Assembly: GCA_018398765.1 (NCBI GenBank)
Contig: JAHBMJ010004878.1
Coordinates: forward strand, 20,001 to 42,427
Reading direction: 5' to 3'
From: Chromera velia
Taxonomy: Eukaryota > Sar > Chromeraceae
Length of the DNA: 22,427 bases
Below the pieces are notes generated by a model. The model was not told where the DNA came from, searched no databases, and was given only the letters and a program-made list of their open reading frames with translations. This document shows positions 1 through 9,585 of this stretch, one piece after another. Position 1 is the stretch's first letter. Each line of letters opens with the position of its first letter. The position numbers and the translations under genes were made by a program.

Positions 1-85
1 GTCTTTCTCAATGGACGACAACAAGGAAGCTCCTCTTGAGATGTTTCACTGTGGGGTCTCTCACACACTGGATTGGCAGACCAAC

Positions 86-1819
86 CGAGCATGTCATTGT
101 ACTGGATCGGCTCCTTTCTCAGTAGAGAGTTGTTGCGTTTCACATACACCTGCAACGGAAGAAAAGTGCATTTGAACCATCCAACAGCAATCACTCATGA
201 AAGTCCTGAAGCGGACATGCACCCCCACGCTGCACCATGCATGCATCCAAATGGATTGCCAAGTAAACAAGAAGAGGGTGAGAGAGCAAGAGAAAACCTT
301 GAAAGAAAACCATCAGATATATCTCTGTGCGGACAGAAGGAAGAAAGGCAGGACCGCGTTTTCACGGCATACAGGTCCTCCCTCCAGTCCTCCGTCTCTT
401 CCTTCAGCATTGGAAAGTGCTTTCCCCTCTCTTCCTTCCTCCTTGTTTTCTTTCTTTCTCTCAAGGTGCATGTATACCCCTTCAAGAAGGAACTAACATG
501 CACATGTTTGAGTTCATTGATCCAACCCTTTTTCTCTCTGCTGTGTCCACCAAATCTTCTTCCACCGTTCCAATTCACGTTTAGAAAACGGAAAGACCAG
601 ACAAAATGAAGATGCAGAAATATACCTCTCGCCCTCACGCCACTTAAGTAAATGAGCATTTCACATGCGTCTGAGGCTGTCCCGAAGAGAAAAGCCAATG
701 GAAGACGGCGAACTGAAACCTATGCACGAGAGCAAACACTGGTGCCGTTTCACTCGATGGACTGACGTAGAAAGCGTACACAATGAAGAAGATCGAGATA
801 GGAGCCAAGATCAGGCCTGCAATCAAGGAAAGAAAACACGGCACGTCCTCTCCTCTACATCAAGCAGCAAAGAGACAGACGGGCGAACGGATGGATTCAT
901 GCGGGACCCGTCACAGCAACATTCATTCATACGGGACATGAGCAGGTGAGGAGTGAGGAATGATGAAAGAGGAAAGAGTCGCAAGAAAGTGGAGTGAGAC
1001 TAATTTGGGCCTCTTCGCATGAGAAATCCATCTTCACACACTCATCCAGCCATCCACTCAGTCCAGTTCAGTTCAGTTCACACAAAGAGGGAAGGAAGTC
1101 TTACTTCGGATCACACCACAAGAAAATCAAGTGAAGCCTTCAACCCACCCACCGTCTTCCCATCCCTCAACGTGTCGAAGGATAAATGACGGCACTTCTG
1201 TGAATTTCAGTTTTTCATGTTCGTCTGAAAGAACCCTTTTGAGAGGGAGCTCACACAGCCGCTCCCCGCCCCCCACCCCCCCCCACCCCCCCCAAGCACT
1301 ACAAAGAATTGCGACAACCCACAAACAGACCAGCTACTCTTGAAGTCGCTACACCAAAGTTGAGAAGAGTCAGCGAGAGGGTCGAAAGGAGGACCGCAAT
1401 GTTCATCCACTGCATCATTCACCAACATGCATATGCATTCATTTAAATGGGAGGGAGAGGAATTGAAAAATCAAGATCATTCTCATGGGCACCCACGCTG
1501 AGCGAACTTCGTAGATGCACCGAAGCAGTCTGATTCAGGCAAGAGTCATAATAGTGAAAGACACAACCATTCGTTCCTTTTCCCCCCTCCCTCCTCTTCT
1601 TCTGTATTCCTTTCCTGTCATTTTCTTTTCTTCTGAATAGGATTTCTTTTCAGCTTTCCACTTTCTCGCAGGGACGTGGGCCCACGTCGCGTCTAAACAG
1701 AGTCCTCACGTCCTCCCTCACCCTTTTTCTTTCTCCCTTGAATCCGCACTCACCGATAGCAGCGTTCTCTCGTTGGCAAAGAACGTCTTGGGCTCAACTT
1801 TCACGCTGCTGCCAGCCAT
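86..1819 (-). CDS. VTC1: VTC1-like vacuolar transporter chaperone subunit (DUF202 membrane domain), 3' end off window
   Basis: Four exons can be joined on the minus strand: 1819-1754, 1409-1331, 816-767 and 149-86. All introns are GT-AG with phases 0, 1 and 0, giving 86 codons plus one base. The start ATG (1819) follows an acceptor at 1830. Residues 7-19 read [13 protein letters not shown], the signature of the VTC/DUF202 domain, followed by W23. Two hydrophobic segments follow, at about residues 24-40 and 48-65, then a basic linker and a short stretch ([10 protein letters not shown]) at the position where VTC1 proteins have a conserved PYDDxxGP-like motif. The third membrane helix should lie beyond base 1. 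In known VTC complexes this small subunit forms the membrane channel with the polymerase subunit Vtc4 and passes polyphosphate into the vacuole or acidocalcisome. No SPX or polymerase domain is visible upstream, so VTC1 fits better than VTC2/3/4. The exon 2 donor (GTCTGT) and the last donor (GTTGGT) are weak and are chosen because they keep the family reading frame. Confidence 0.82.
1262..1294. repeat. Poly-C rich tract inside VTC1-like intron
   Basis: Runs of up to nine C separated by single A or AC bases. It lies in the intron between the second and third coding exons of the minus-strand gene, so it is poly-G on the sense strand. It could form G-quadruplex structures in the transcript and is prone to sequencing length errors. 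Confidence 0.8.
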
Positions 1820-1860
1820 CCCCTCAGTCCTGCACCGACACGCTCACACACGCACTCGAT

Positions 1861-1942
1861 GGGTGGACGGATGGATGGATGGATGGGTGGATGGATGGGT
1901 GGATGGATGGATGGGTAGATGGGTGGATGGATCGATGGATGG
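1861..1942. repeat. GGAT/GGGT tetranucleotide array
   Basis: Interrupted tandem copies of GGAT, GGGT and GGAC with a few substitutions. It lies in the inferred first intron of the minus-strand VTC1-like gene, just upstream of the start-codon exon. ORFs across it encode repetitive W-M-D-G peptides and are not genes. Confidence 0.9.
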
Positions 1943-2881
1943 AATCACGAGTCCATCGGCAGAACGGCAACTCAACATCATCAAGAATCGACTTCTCCTA
2001 CAACGCATTCATTCATATTAAAAGTCAGCACAGCCAGCTGTTCGCTAACAATTACCGCATCCATCCAAGTCATCTAGGGTGGCCACGATCATACTTGACC
2101 ACCGCCCCATTTCCTTCCCTCTTCAATCTGTCACTCTCTCCTGGTTTCAGTCTACAAATGAAGACCCCCAAGCGCTCGACACCGATCGCGAGTCAAGCCA
2201 GAGAGGACCACAACAAAATCCTGTGTGGCGCACACACATTCGTTGACTGATTCGACGTCACAGGTTTGGCAGGCAAGTAACGTTCTTTTGTGGGTCGGGC
2301 GGTATCTGCTGTGTGCCAGTGAGCCTTTCTTTGTGCAGGAAATGCTTGAGCGAGCTAGAGGTCTGGCTGTGCGGCATGCAGATGTCAAATAGATTACGTG
2401 AGTGACGGTGCCTCCCCAGAAAAGAAAAGAACCCCAACGGCCAGCCTTTCCTCCTCCTACCTGCTCGGAAATATGTTCTCCCAGAACCCCCTTCGTTGAC
2501 GTGGCCCCCCGTCTCCGTTCAGCAGAGGCTGCCCGTACTGCTGCAACCAAAGCAAGCAAGCAAGCCAGTCCTAAGAATCAAAAAAAGACCCAATATGAAG
2601 ATGACTCCCACAACCAGTCACTACATTTGCACAGCCAGGCCGGGAGAAAGGAGAATCGCGCAGGGAGGGAAGGGAAACCACCAACCTCTGCCATTTTCTC
2701 AGATACAGATTGAGGGGATCACCACGACACAAACTGAAGAACGCAAGGAATCACGCCAGAAGTTTCCGTCCTGCATGAAGGCACAAAGGAGCAGAGATGA
2801 GCCCACACGGGCGTAGAGAGAATCGGGAAGGTTCCTCTAGCACGTTGGTGCACTTTCCCCCTCGCACCTCCCCTGGCTTAC

Positions 2882-3000
2882 CTGGTCGGTGGAGAGTCTT
2901 CAAGGAGACGTCAGCACTGGACGGAAAGGAAAAGGAGCAGGAAGAAAACCGGCGAAGGTTCCCAGAACAAGACACTGCTCAGTTGGGACACAAATTTGCA
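2882..3000 (-). other. Probable 5'UTR exon of the VTC1-like gene (donor end only)
   Basis: On the minus strand a strong donor, CAG|GTAAGCC, ends an exon at 2882. Joined to the acceptor at 1830, the frame of the VTC1 ATG runs back into a TGA with no other ATG between, so the exon would be untranslated. The 5' end of this exon cannot be seen; 3000 is only a placeholder. The intron would be about 1.05 kb and contains a GGAT/GGGT array. Confidence 0.4.
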
Positions 3001-3609
3001 GGCAGACTTTCCATCTTGCCAGAAGAATTTCTGCCAGAATGTTCGTGAATGGAGTTCGATTTCGGCAGATGGCAGAAGATGGCAGAATGGGGGGTGTGGC
3101 GATGGTGTGGCGTGCAGTGCCCCGGCATGCCATGCACTCGCGTGGAGACATAAACCGCGAAATTGCATGCATGCCCGAATTAAAACGCGGCCGGGGCCCA
3201 CATGGGCCCATGCACCATGCGGCGGGCGCGGCGACCTGCAATGTGGACCTGCATATGTGCAGTGTGAAAGATGTTGAGTGACGTTGAGTGCCCAGTGTTG
3301 TGTTCACTGTGTTGAGCCCTGAGCAGCATCTGAGCAGCTTAGCTCTTGATGTTCGGTCCACTTGACCCGCTTGACACACAGAATTCAAGAAATTCTTCCT
3401 GATAACTTGACGATCCTCGTGCAACAGAGCGCATTGATTCAAGTCCCAGGCCACCCCGAGCCATCTGCGCATTTTCTACCGACCGTCTGAGAAGCGCACA
3501 CCCTCGTGCCGACAGTTTTCTCTCCTGATCCTCCAAGAAGGTTCAAAGCTACATCTTCGTTGTCCCTGGTTCTCTCAACGCGAAGAGGTGACTGTCCTCT
3601 TCCGACGAC
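2883..3609. promoter_or_regulatory. Divergent intergenic region between VTC1-like and tetraspanin-like genes
   Basis: About 0.7 kb lies between the leftward VTC1-like gene and the rightward tetraspanin ORF, so both promoters and 5'UTRs should be here. A GC-rich patch at about 3185-3240 contains CGCGGCCGGGGCCC and GCGGGCGCGGCG. Just left of it is TGCATGCATGCCC (3163-3175). TGCATGCA is known as a binding motif of some ApiAP2 proteins in apicomplexans; a role here is only inferred. The long open frame on the minus strand at 2900-3472 resembles no family and I do not call it. Confidence 0.4.
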
Positions 3610-4048
3610 ATGTGCGTCCGGAGTTGCTGTACGTGCTTTGGACGCTCCATCGTGTCCTTTGCGGTTCTCTTTCAACTTCTGTTTGGGGCCGCGCTGATTG
3701 TCTTCGGAACATTGGGTGCGAAATGGGGTGACGAGAATGCAGGGAGCGACTTTTGGGCCTCTGTAGTCCATGTACTTCCTCAGGCAACATTTGTCTCTTG
3801 CATTGCAGCAGGGGCAGTTGTCTTGTTGTTCAGTCTGTTTGCCTTCTTCTCGTGTTGCTCTCGAAAAAAGGGGGTGACCATGGTGTTTATTGTCACCACG
3901 TGCATCCTCGGGATGGCTCTGACTGCGCTGGGAGCAGCCATTGTGGTCAGCTGCTTTGCATGTGTGCAAGGGCTTGCAAGGATGAGTGGGCATTGTTAGA
4001 TGGGAGATCCGTCGGGACGCAGAGAGATGGAAGGGGACGGACAGAGAG

Positions 4049-4121
<73 letters not shown>

Positions 4122-5115
4122 TCCACCCCCACCTAACCGCACCCGCCCACACCCCCACAGCCCCACCCACCCACCCACCCACACCAGAGACACAGAACAC
4201 ACACAGGGAGAGAGACTGTGTGAGGAAACAAGGAATCCCTGCTGCCCCTTGATTGTTCCCCTCCTTCCTTACTCGCCATCTCTGGCTTTCATTCCACTCC
4301 TTCGCTGTCTTTCTGCCTCTCGTGTTCTCTCCTTCTTGTGTTCAGATTGCATGTTTCTCGTTTCCTTGTTTGATTTGTCCCTTTCACGCTCTGCTTCCAC
4401 AAATCGTCCATGATTATCTCCGTCCGCCTGTGTGTGTTTGCAGATCGGAGCCCGGTGGTTCGAGAGCGCTGACCCGTTGGCAGCAGAAATTTGTAAACTA
4501 GACGGCAGCTTCCTGTCAAAGTACTACTCCACCTCCCTCTCTGTTTTCAGAAAAACATGCTCAGCCTCTTCAAGTACCAACTCAGAGGCACCCCAGACAG
4601 CAGAGACAGAGATCCCCGCAGAAACCGCATCAGAAATGCTCCCCCCTGTTGGCGCCTCGGAATCAATTGGCGCTTCTTCGGTGAGAGACTGCGGCGAGCC
4701 GTTTGTGACAGCCGTTTCGCAGCAGATGAGTGTGGGAGCTGGCAAAGTTCGTCGATTCGTGTCCTTCTTTGCTGCCGCAGAAAATGAATTCAATTGCGGC
4801 GGCGCATGTGAGCCTGGTCCCCCCATCTTCTCAAAGGGGGACAAGGGAAGCGCTTCAACCGCGTGTATCGACGAGATGGCTTCCTTTGCCCAACGCTTCG
4901 GAATTTATGTTGGAATTCCTTTGATTGTGATTGGGGCCCTTCTGTTTTTGTCGACATGCGTAGGGTGTTGTTGGATGAGGACGACTCCCTCAGGGCACGT
5001 GAAGAGAAATGCCTCAGAAAAGGGGGGGCGTCACGAGGCATGGGGACTGGAGGAGGGGGGGGGGAGGAAGGTGAAGTATGCCGATGGAGGCAACGAAGCG
5101 GTGAGGTACTATTAA
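3610..5115 (+). CDS. Tetraspanin-like four-pass membrane protein, two exons
   Basis: Exon 1 is 3610-3963 and exon 2 is 4444-5115, giving 341 residues. The acceptor (tgtttgcag, ending 4443) is clear. The donor GTGCAAG at 3964 keeps phase 0; a GC donor at 3976 (GCAAGG) is also in phase and would add four residues. Hydrophobic segments lie at about residues 14-36, 58-80, 90-115 and 270-294, the tetraspanin layout of a small first loop, a large second extracellular loop and short tails. The large loop (about 119-268) has Cys at 135, 157, 201, 236, 240 and 259 and the sequence NCGGAC, which may stand in for the CCG motif. Juxtamembrane Cys (2, 6, 7, 9, 82, 83, 290, 293, 294) are typical palmitoylation positions. 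Tetraspanins organise membrane microdomains; no partner can be read here. The tail after residue 296 crosses two poly-G runs, so its frame depends on sequence accuracy. Confidence 0.72.
4050..4121. repeat. (CA)n microsatellite in tetraspanin intron
   Basis: Near-perfect CA dinucleotide array with one T interruption, followed by CCCA-type tetranucleotides to about 4185. It lies inside the intron 3964-4443. The T-H and C-V peptide ORFs across it are artefacts. Confidence 0.95.
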
Positions 5116-5591
5116 GGTACAGAAAAAAGAAAGTAGCTCGGCCTCATTTGGTTGGGGCATCTTCCATGTAAATGTAGAGAAGGTTGGGAAGAGAGAGGGG
5201 GAGAGAGAGAGAGAGAGAGAGAGAAAGGAAGTGGCAGAACCAAAGGAAAAGAGGAGGATGGATGATCGAGGAAAGGAGGAGTGAATTTGGTTGAAAGCTG
5301 CATGCAACCTAGCTGGTTTAATTCTCCTCTTGCTCTTTCCTTGTGGATCCACTCTTTTTTTACTTCGTCTGTCTCTCTCTCCAGTTGTTGTCTGCCCCTT
5401 GCTTGATCAATGAATGAATGAAAGGACTGGCGGCACGAAGGAAGAAAAAGGAGACGGAGGAAAGAGCAACTGGACAATTCTTCCGTCCTCCTTTCCAAGC
5501 TGTCTGACGGAATGACCGAAAGAACTGATCGACATTGATCGACCACACATCGATAGACCCATTCATCCATGCACACACACACACAAAAATA

Positions 5592-5610
5592 CATGCATGC
5601 ATGCATGCAT
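5592..5610. repeat. (ATGC)n array
   Basis: Tandem self-complementary ATGC units, directly after a short CA/CACA run. Overlapping TGCATGCA palindromes result from the tandem repeat. Confidence 0.85.
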
Positions 5611-5936
5611 CTGCTTCGAGAAAGAAGAGAAAGACCGGATCGATCGAAAGGATATTAATACATCCAGAGCGATCGACCAGACCCCCCCAAAGGGGAGTCG
5701 GGCAGCGAAAGAAAGCAGTTGAAGAGAGTTGCGCGATAAGGGAGAGAGATGTATAGAGCCGATAGGTGCGAGGAGTCTCTCTTCTGTCTGTCTGTTTTCT
5801 CTTTTCTCTTCCCACCCACCCTCTTTCTGTGTGACTGCATGTGGAAAGGAAAGGAAATGCTTGTGTATAGCTGTATGCGGTTGCGTGTCTGTGATCATGC
5901 GCCCGAACATTCGTGCGTCGGTGAGAATCTCAATGT

Positions 5937-6014
5937 GCGTGCGTGCGAGTGTGTGTGCGTGCGAGTGTGTGTGTGTTTGTGTGTGTGTGAGAGAGAGAGA
6001 GAGAAAGAGAGAGA
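5937..6014. repeat. GT array joined to GA array
   Basis: A GT/GTGC-rich run switches sharply to GAGAGA with a few AA interruptions. Compound microsatellite in the spacer. Confidence 0.85.
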
Positions 6015-6467
6015 ATGAGTACAGTGGATTTCATGATATTTCTATGAGGGGCATCTACGACGTTGGGGGAAAGGGCACAAGTCGATCGGTTCTCATGAAC
6101 TTACTCTGACACAGGCAGGCAGGAGATGCGGTAGGGGGGCGGGCTTGCAGTATGGCTGTCGATGTTGGTATTTTTTTATTTATTAATTAATTCGAAGCGG
6201 GACTACCGATGCAGCTGCTGTAGAGGGATACGGAATGGAACGTACATGCAGAAACGGAGAGAGAAAGGAACGTACAGAGGGTGCGGTGAGAGAGAGAGAG
6301 AGAGAGAGTCGTCTCGTTCCTCCCTTCCTTCGCTTCTTGTTGCCTCTTCCCATCTTCCTGTCGTTCTTTGCTCTTTTCGATGCAGGCAGCGGGAAAAAGA
6401 GGAAAGTTGTCGTGTATCCATCTTTCTATCTTCCCGATGTTCTCTGCTTCGTTTGTTTCCCTGGTAG

Positions 6468-6471
6468 TCTT

Positions 6472-6506
<35 letters not shown>
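6468..6506. repeat. (CT)n microsatellite
   Basis: TTTC units followed by an uninterrupted run of CT dinucleotides. Part of the repeat-rich spacer; no associated gene seen. Confidence 0.9.
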
Positions 6507-6509
<3 letters not shown>

Positions 6510-7814
6510 ACCGTTCTCATGTTCGGCTTTTTGAAGGGACACAATGGAGGCCGATTTGACACCGGATCAGAACTGTTAGAGACAGACAGCATGGCACACA
6601 AAGATGCGTACACATACAGAAACACTCACACACGCAGAGGGAGGGCGGGACAAAGAAAGAGAGAAACCGAAACGTTCTAGAACTGGCAGTTGGAGTTTTT
6701 GCGTTTGCGTGGTTTCATTTTTGAAGAGAACGAGCATGTGTGAGACTGTCGGCTGTCGTCTTTTTGTTTTCTTTCTTTCGTCTTTGGGTCAACTGGCCTG
6801 GCCATCCAATCGTTCACCAGCCTTCTTTCTGAACCGTCTCCCTTGGCTTCTTTCTTTCCAGGTCGGCGAAGTCTAACTGACTAGTTTCGATTGAATCCGG
6901 TCTCGCCGTCATTTCTTTCCCCTCTCTGGTATGCTGGTCTCTTTCCACTGGGCGTCTTTCTCGTCGTCTTCCTTCCTTCATCCCTCCCTCCCTCCCTCCC
7001 TCCATCTGCACCAGCTTCATGTCCTCCCCTTTCCCTGCCGCCCCCTCCCAACTACACAGAGTACCGAGGTCACTCAACTCCCTAGCTCTTCTGTCTGCCT
7101 TTTTCTTTCAATAAGAAGCCTCCCTCAATCAGATGATCGGGCAGTGCATACATGTCAGCGACTTCATCGGTCCGTGAATTCATCTTCAGTTAACGGAAGC
7201 TGTCGATGCGTTAGCCTAAGGAGAGAGGAATAAGGACCATGCATGAGCACTCGTTCAAGCGTCCGATGATTGAATCAGGTTTGCATGTCACTTCTCTCTT
7301 TCTTTTGTACATGTGCATTCTGACGGGATTGTTCAGGTGGGTGTTCTTGTAATTCAAACGATCGATCTCAAATATGTATTTAGACAAGTTGACCCGAGGT
7401 TTGCAGCGTGACAGCTGGAGAGTCTCAATTGTAGACGCCTCTCACTACTTCGAAGTCAGATGGAGCACAGATACGCGGTCGTCATGGCATTTTCTCACTC
7501 CTTTCTACCAACGTCTTTCACTGATCTGAGCAACCTCTGGAAATCAAATCATGATCAACCGCGTTTTCATGGCTCGATCGTTCATTCTGGAGAACAGACA
7601 GGCCGCGAAGCATGCAGCCTAGTCGGTGCACACTGTAGAAGCAGCCTAGCTAGTCGGTGCTCACTGTACAGAATGGTTGCGTTCATTCGTCTCGATCAAT
7701 GTCTGCAAATATTCCTATCCACTCATTGACTGTATGATGGACAAATTATATGATACATGATTGAATCATTCATATTGTTTGTCATTCATTTTTTATGATT
7801 TTTGTTATGATGAA

Positions 7815-7822
7815 GCAAACAG
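7815..7822. repeat. Left target-site duplication GCAAACAG
   Basis: Identical to 8830-8837 and directly abutting the left inverted repeat. It marks the insertion point of the hAT-like element. Confidence 0.85.
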
Positions 7823-8829
7823 CTAGGCGACGCACAGTGGTAAAAAAAAAGAAAAAAAAAGACCTTTCCAGATTTTTTTTTTCTTTTTTTTCTACGAAGG
7901 ATTTCCTAGAGCACCTAGAGGAGCACCTTTTAGAAGTACTTTTAAACTAACTTCCTCGCGAACTTATTACTCAACTCAAAGTTTTAAACATCTTTCAACC
8001 TTAGTTTCAACTCTAGTTCTAGTCTTAGTTGTTATTGTACGTTTCTTTCTACTAGTGTCTCTACTAGTAACTAGTGTCTTCACTATTCCATCATCGACTT
8101 TGTTGAACACGGACCATCTACTAGTGTTTCATACATGCAACGTATATATTCCGGGGGGAAGTCTTTCTTTCTTTCAACTTTTTTAGGTTTTCCCCTATCA
8201 GAATGTTTTTCTCTGGTTTCTTTTCATCCAATTATTTCTCTCAAACTCTTACTGTGACTGCTTCATTCATAGTCCTTAAATCTGTTTCTTTTGTATGCAG
8301 ATTAGGGCGAAATATCGATGTGGAGCGTGGACTTCCATTTTCTGTCCGTTCACCGAGAGACAGAAGAAAATCGTTGCCGGTCGAAACTATTCCTTCCATC
8401 GTGTGTTTCAGCACATCAGACAGGGTAGTCACAAGGACGAGTCAGGTTCCATTACAGGGACGAAGGCGAGTAGGCAGGCGAAAGGAAAAGGGGGCTCTCT
8501 TTTGTCCTATGCAAAGAATGACAAGAAGGATGGATGTATGAATGCAGACAGAAGAGCAGACAGAGGAGAAGTTCTTTGACTGGCTCTTTGACGATATTTA
8601 GGACGATATATATTTCAAAGCTCTAGTCGAAGCTAGTTTTGGTCAATCTTTTTAAACGTCTACCAAGCTAAAAGTGAAACTGGGATCCTAGATATGATTC
8701 AAACTCTAGTTGAAGCTAGTCATTTAACCTTTATTTTTTTTTACATATACAATAAAATTTTAAATAAATAAAAAAAAAAGAACAGACGTTTTCAGATTTT
8801 TTTTTTTTTTACTACTGTGCATCGCCTAG
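7823..8829. mobile_element. Non-autonomous DNA transposon, 1007 bp, hAT-like (8-bp target duplication)
   Basis: The ends are inverted repeats: CTAGGCGAYGCACAGTRGT plus an A-tract. They differ at two positions over about 28 bases. The perfect 8-bp direct repeat GCAAACAG flanks them at 7815-7822 and 8830-8837, which fixes both boundaries. An 8-bp duplication is typical of the hAT superfamily (P and Merlin elements are alternatives). Inside, each end has poly-A, then a GAC-TTT-CAGA core, then poly-T. Both halves are rich in CTAGT words, including near-identical copies of CTCTAGTYGAAGCTAGT near 8623 and 8704. No transposase is visible, so it would need one supplied in trans. The middle (about 8285-8580) is less AT-rich than the ends. 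Confidence 0.85.
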
Positions 8830-8837
8830 GCAAACAG
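8830..8837. repeat. Right target-site duplication GCAAACAG
   Basis: Identical to 7815-7822 and directly abutting the right inverted repeat. Confidence 0.85.
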
Positions 8838-9070
8838 TTGTCACTGCATTGTGATATTACAATTATGATCAATTTATTTGTTGATTTAAATTTGATAATA
8901 GTCTTGTTTGTGATAGATTAACTATAGACTACCCCAAATGTGATCGCTAAACAGATTTTTAAATTTAAAAAATGTACAGTTATTTATCAAATGATTAGAA
9001 TTAGGTAGAATTCAGATTAGGGTCAATGTTTTAGGTTACTATGTAGAACAACGTGGGTAAACGTATATGA
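8838..9070. other. AT-rich spacer between the two inverted-repeat elements
   Basis: AT-rich sequence with no open frame of note. Removing the hAT-like element joins this to the equally AT-rich 7730-7814, so the element went into pre-existing AT-rich DNA, possibly an older decayed element. GATTAGAATTAGG occurs here (8993-9005) and again at 10338-10350. Confidence 0.5.
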
Positions 9071-9374
9071 ACTACACTGGAACTATAGTGTGTCACAATG
9101 AGAATTTCTAAAACCTTTTGTGTCACAATGATTTATGAAATAATAATTATGATTTTAAGAACTTTTGACTCATTTAATTAAATTATACTTATGTGTGATA
9201 AAATCAGTTGTAGATCGTCGAGGGGCGGCGTCATAGCCGCTGCACGGGCCGCGCGGACTGCATATATACATGTATGATCGAACAAAAGCTGTATGACCCC
9301 GCAAGAAAAATGTACATACGCAAACTCGTGCAAACTATGCAGCCCAACCTTAATCAAATCGAAACCATCAAGCC

Positions 9375-9497
9375 ATGTCCCTCCTCATTGTAGACTACCA
9401 GCATCTTCCTTGGGATTGCAACACTCCAGAGCAGCGGTTTATGCCTGAACTGCTACGTGCCCCTTCCTTGCTCTACCCTAGTGTGGGCAGCCGTTAG
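9375..9497 (+). CDS. Small ORF, 40 aa, inside the second inverted-repeat element
   Basis: ATG to TAG, beginning MSLLIVDYQHLPWDC and continuing with a Pro/Leu-rich tail. The composition is not low-complexity and the base use resembles the host genes rather than the surrounding AT-rich element. I do not recognise a family. It may be part of a captured gene, a remnant exon whose splice partners are lost, or chance. It lies 88 bases upstream of a second small ORF on the same strand. Confidence 0.25.
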   Translation: MSLLIVDYQHLPWDCNTPEQRFMPELLRAPSLLYPSVGSR

Positions 9498-9585
9498 TTT
9501 TGCTTTGTTTTTTCTTGCCGTCTCGGTTCGTTCTGGCGTTGTCACTTCCCGTCTTTATCCGTCTCCTTTTTTGTAATGCTTCACT

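Larger units (their letters stand above)
5116..7740. other. Repeat-rich spacer without a supported gene
   Basis: The stretch downstream of the tetraspanin stop is dominated by simple repeats and purine/pyrimidine strand asymmetry: GA runs near 5196-5224 and 6286-6308, ATGC copies at 5592-5610, a GT run then a GA run at 5937-6014, CT at 6468-6506 and CCCT at about 6981-7002. I looked for spliced exons with family motifs on both strands and found none. The first few hundred bases are presumably the tetraspanin 3'UTR. Confidence 0.6.

Noticed and set aside
195-698. Minus-strand open frame of 167 codons
   Set aside because: It overlaps the inferred VTC1-like intron, has no recognisable motif and reads as low-complexity Ser/Phe/Leu and Arg/Lys translation of polypyrimidine sequence.
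1861-1942. Regularly spaced repeats as a CRISPR array
   Set aside because: Plain tetranucleotide microsatellite with no spacers, in a spliceosomal-intron-bearing eukaryotic genome.
2900-3472. Minus-strand open frame of 190 codons between the divergent genes
   Set aside because: No family motif, unusual composition, and it occupies the region needed for two promoters. It ends next to the inferred 5'UTR donor, so part of it may be transcribed but not translated.
4456-4470. GGTTCGAG resembling a tRNA B-box
   Set aside because: It lies inside tetraspanin exon 2 and no cloverleaf can be drawn around it.
5112-5910. Several overlapping minus-strand frames of 110-164 codons
   Set aside because: They translate CT/GA, CA and GGAT-type repeats and carry no motif; the frames overlap each other in conflict.
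6374-6465. Possible exon between an AG and a GT in the 5.1-7.7 kb spacer
   Set aside because: Flanking splice-like signals exist, but no reading frame gives a recognisable sequence and no partner exons were found.
8998-9022. TTAGG/ATTAGGG words resembling telomere repeats
   Set aside because: Only a few non-tandem copies in AT-rich sequence; not an interstitial telomere array.
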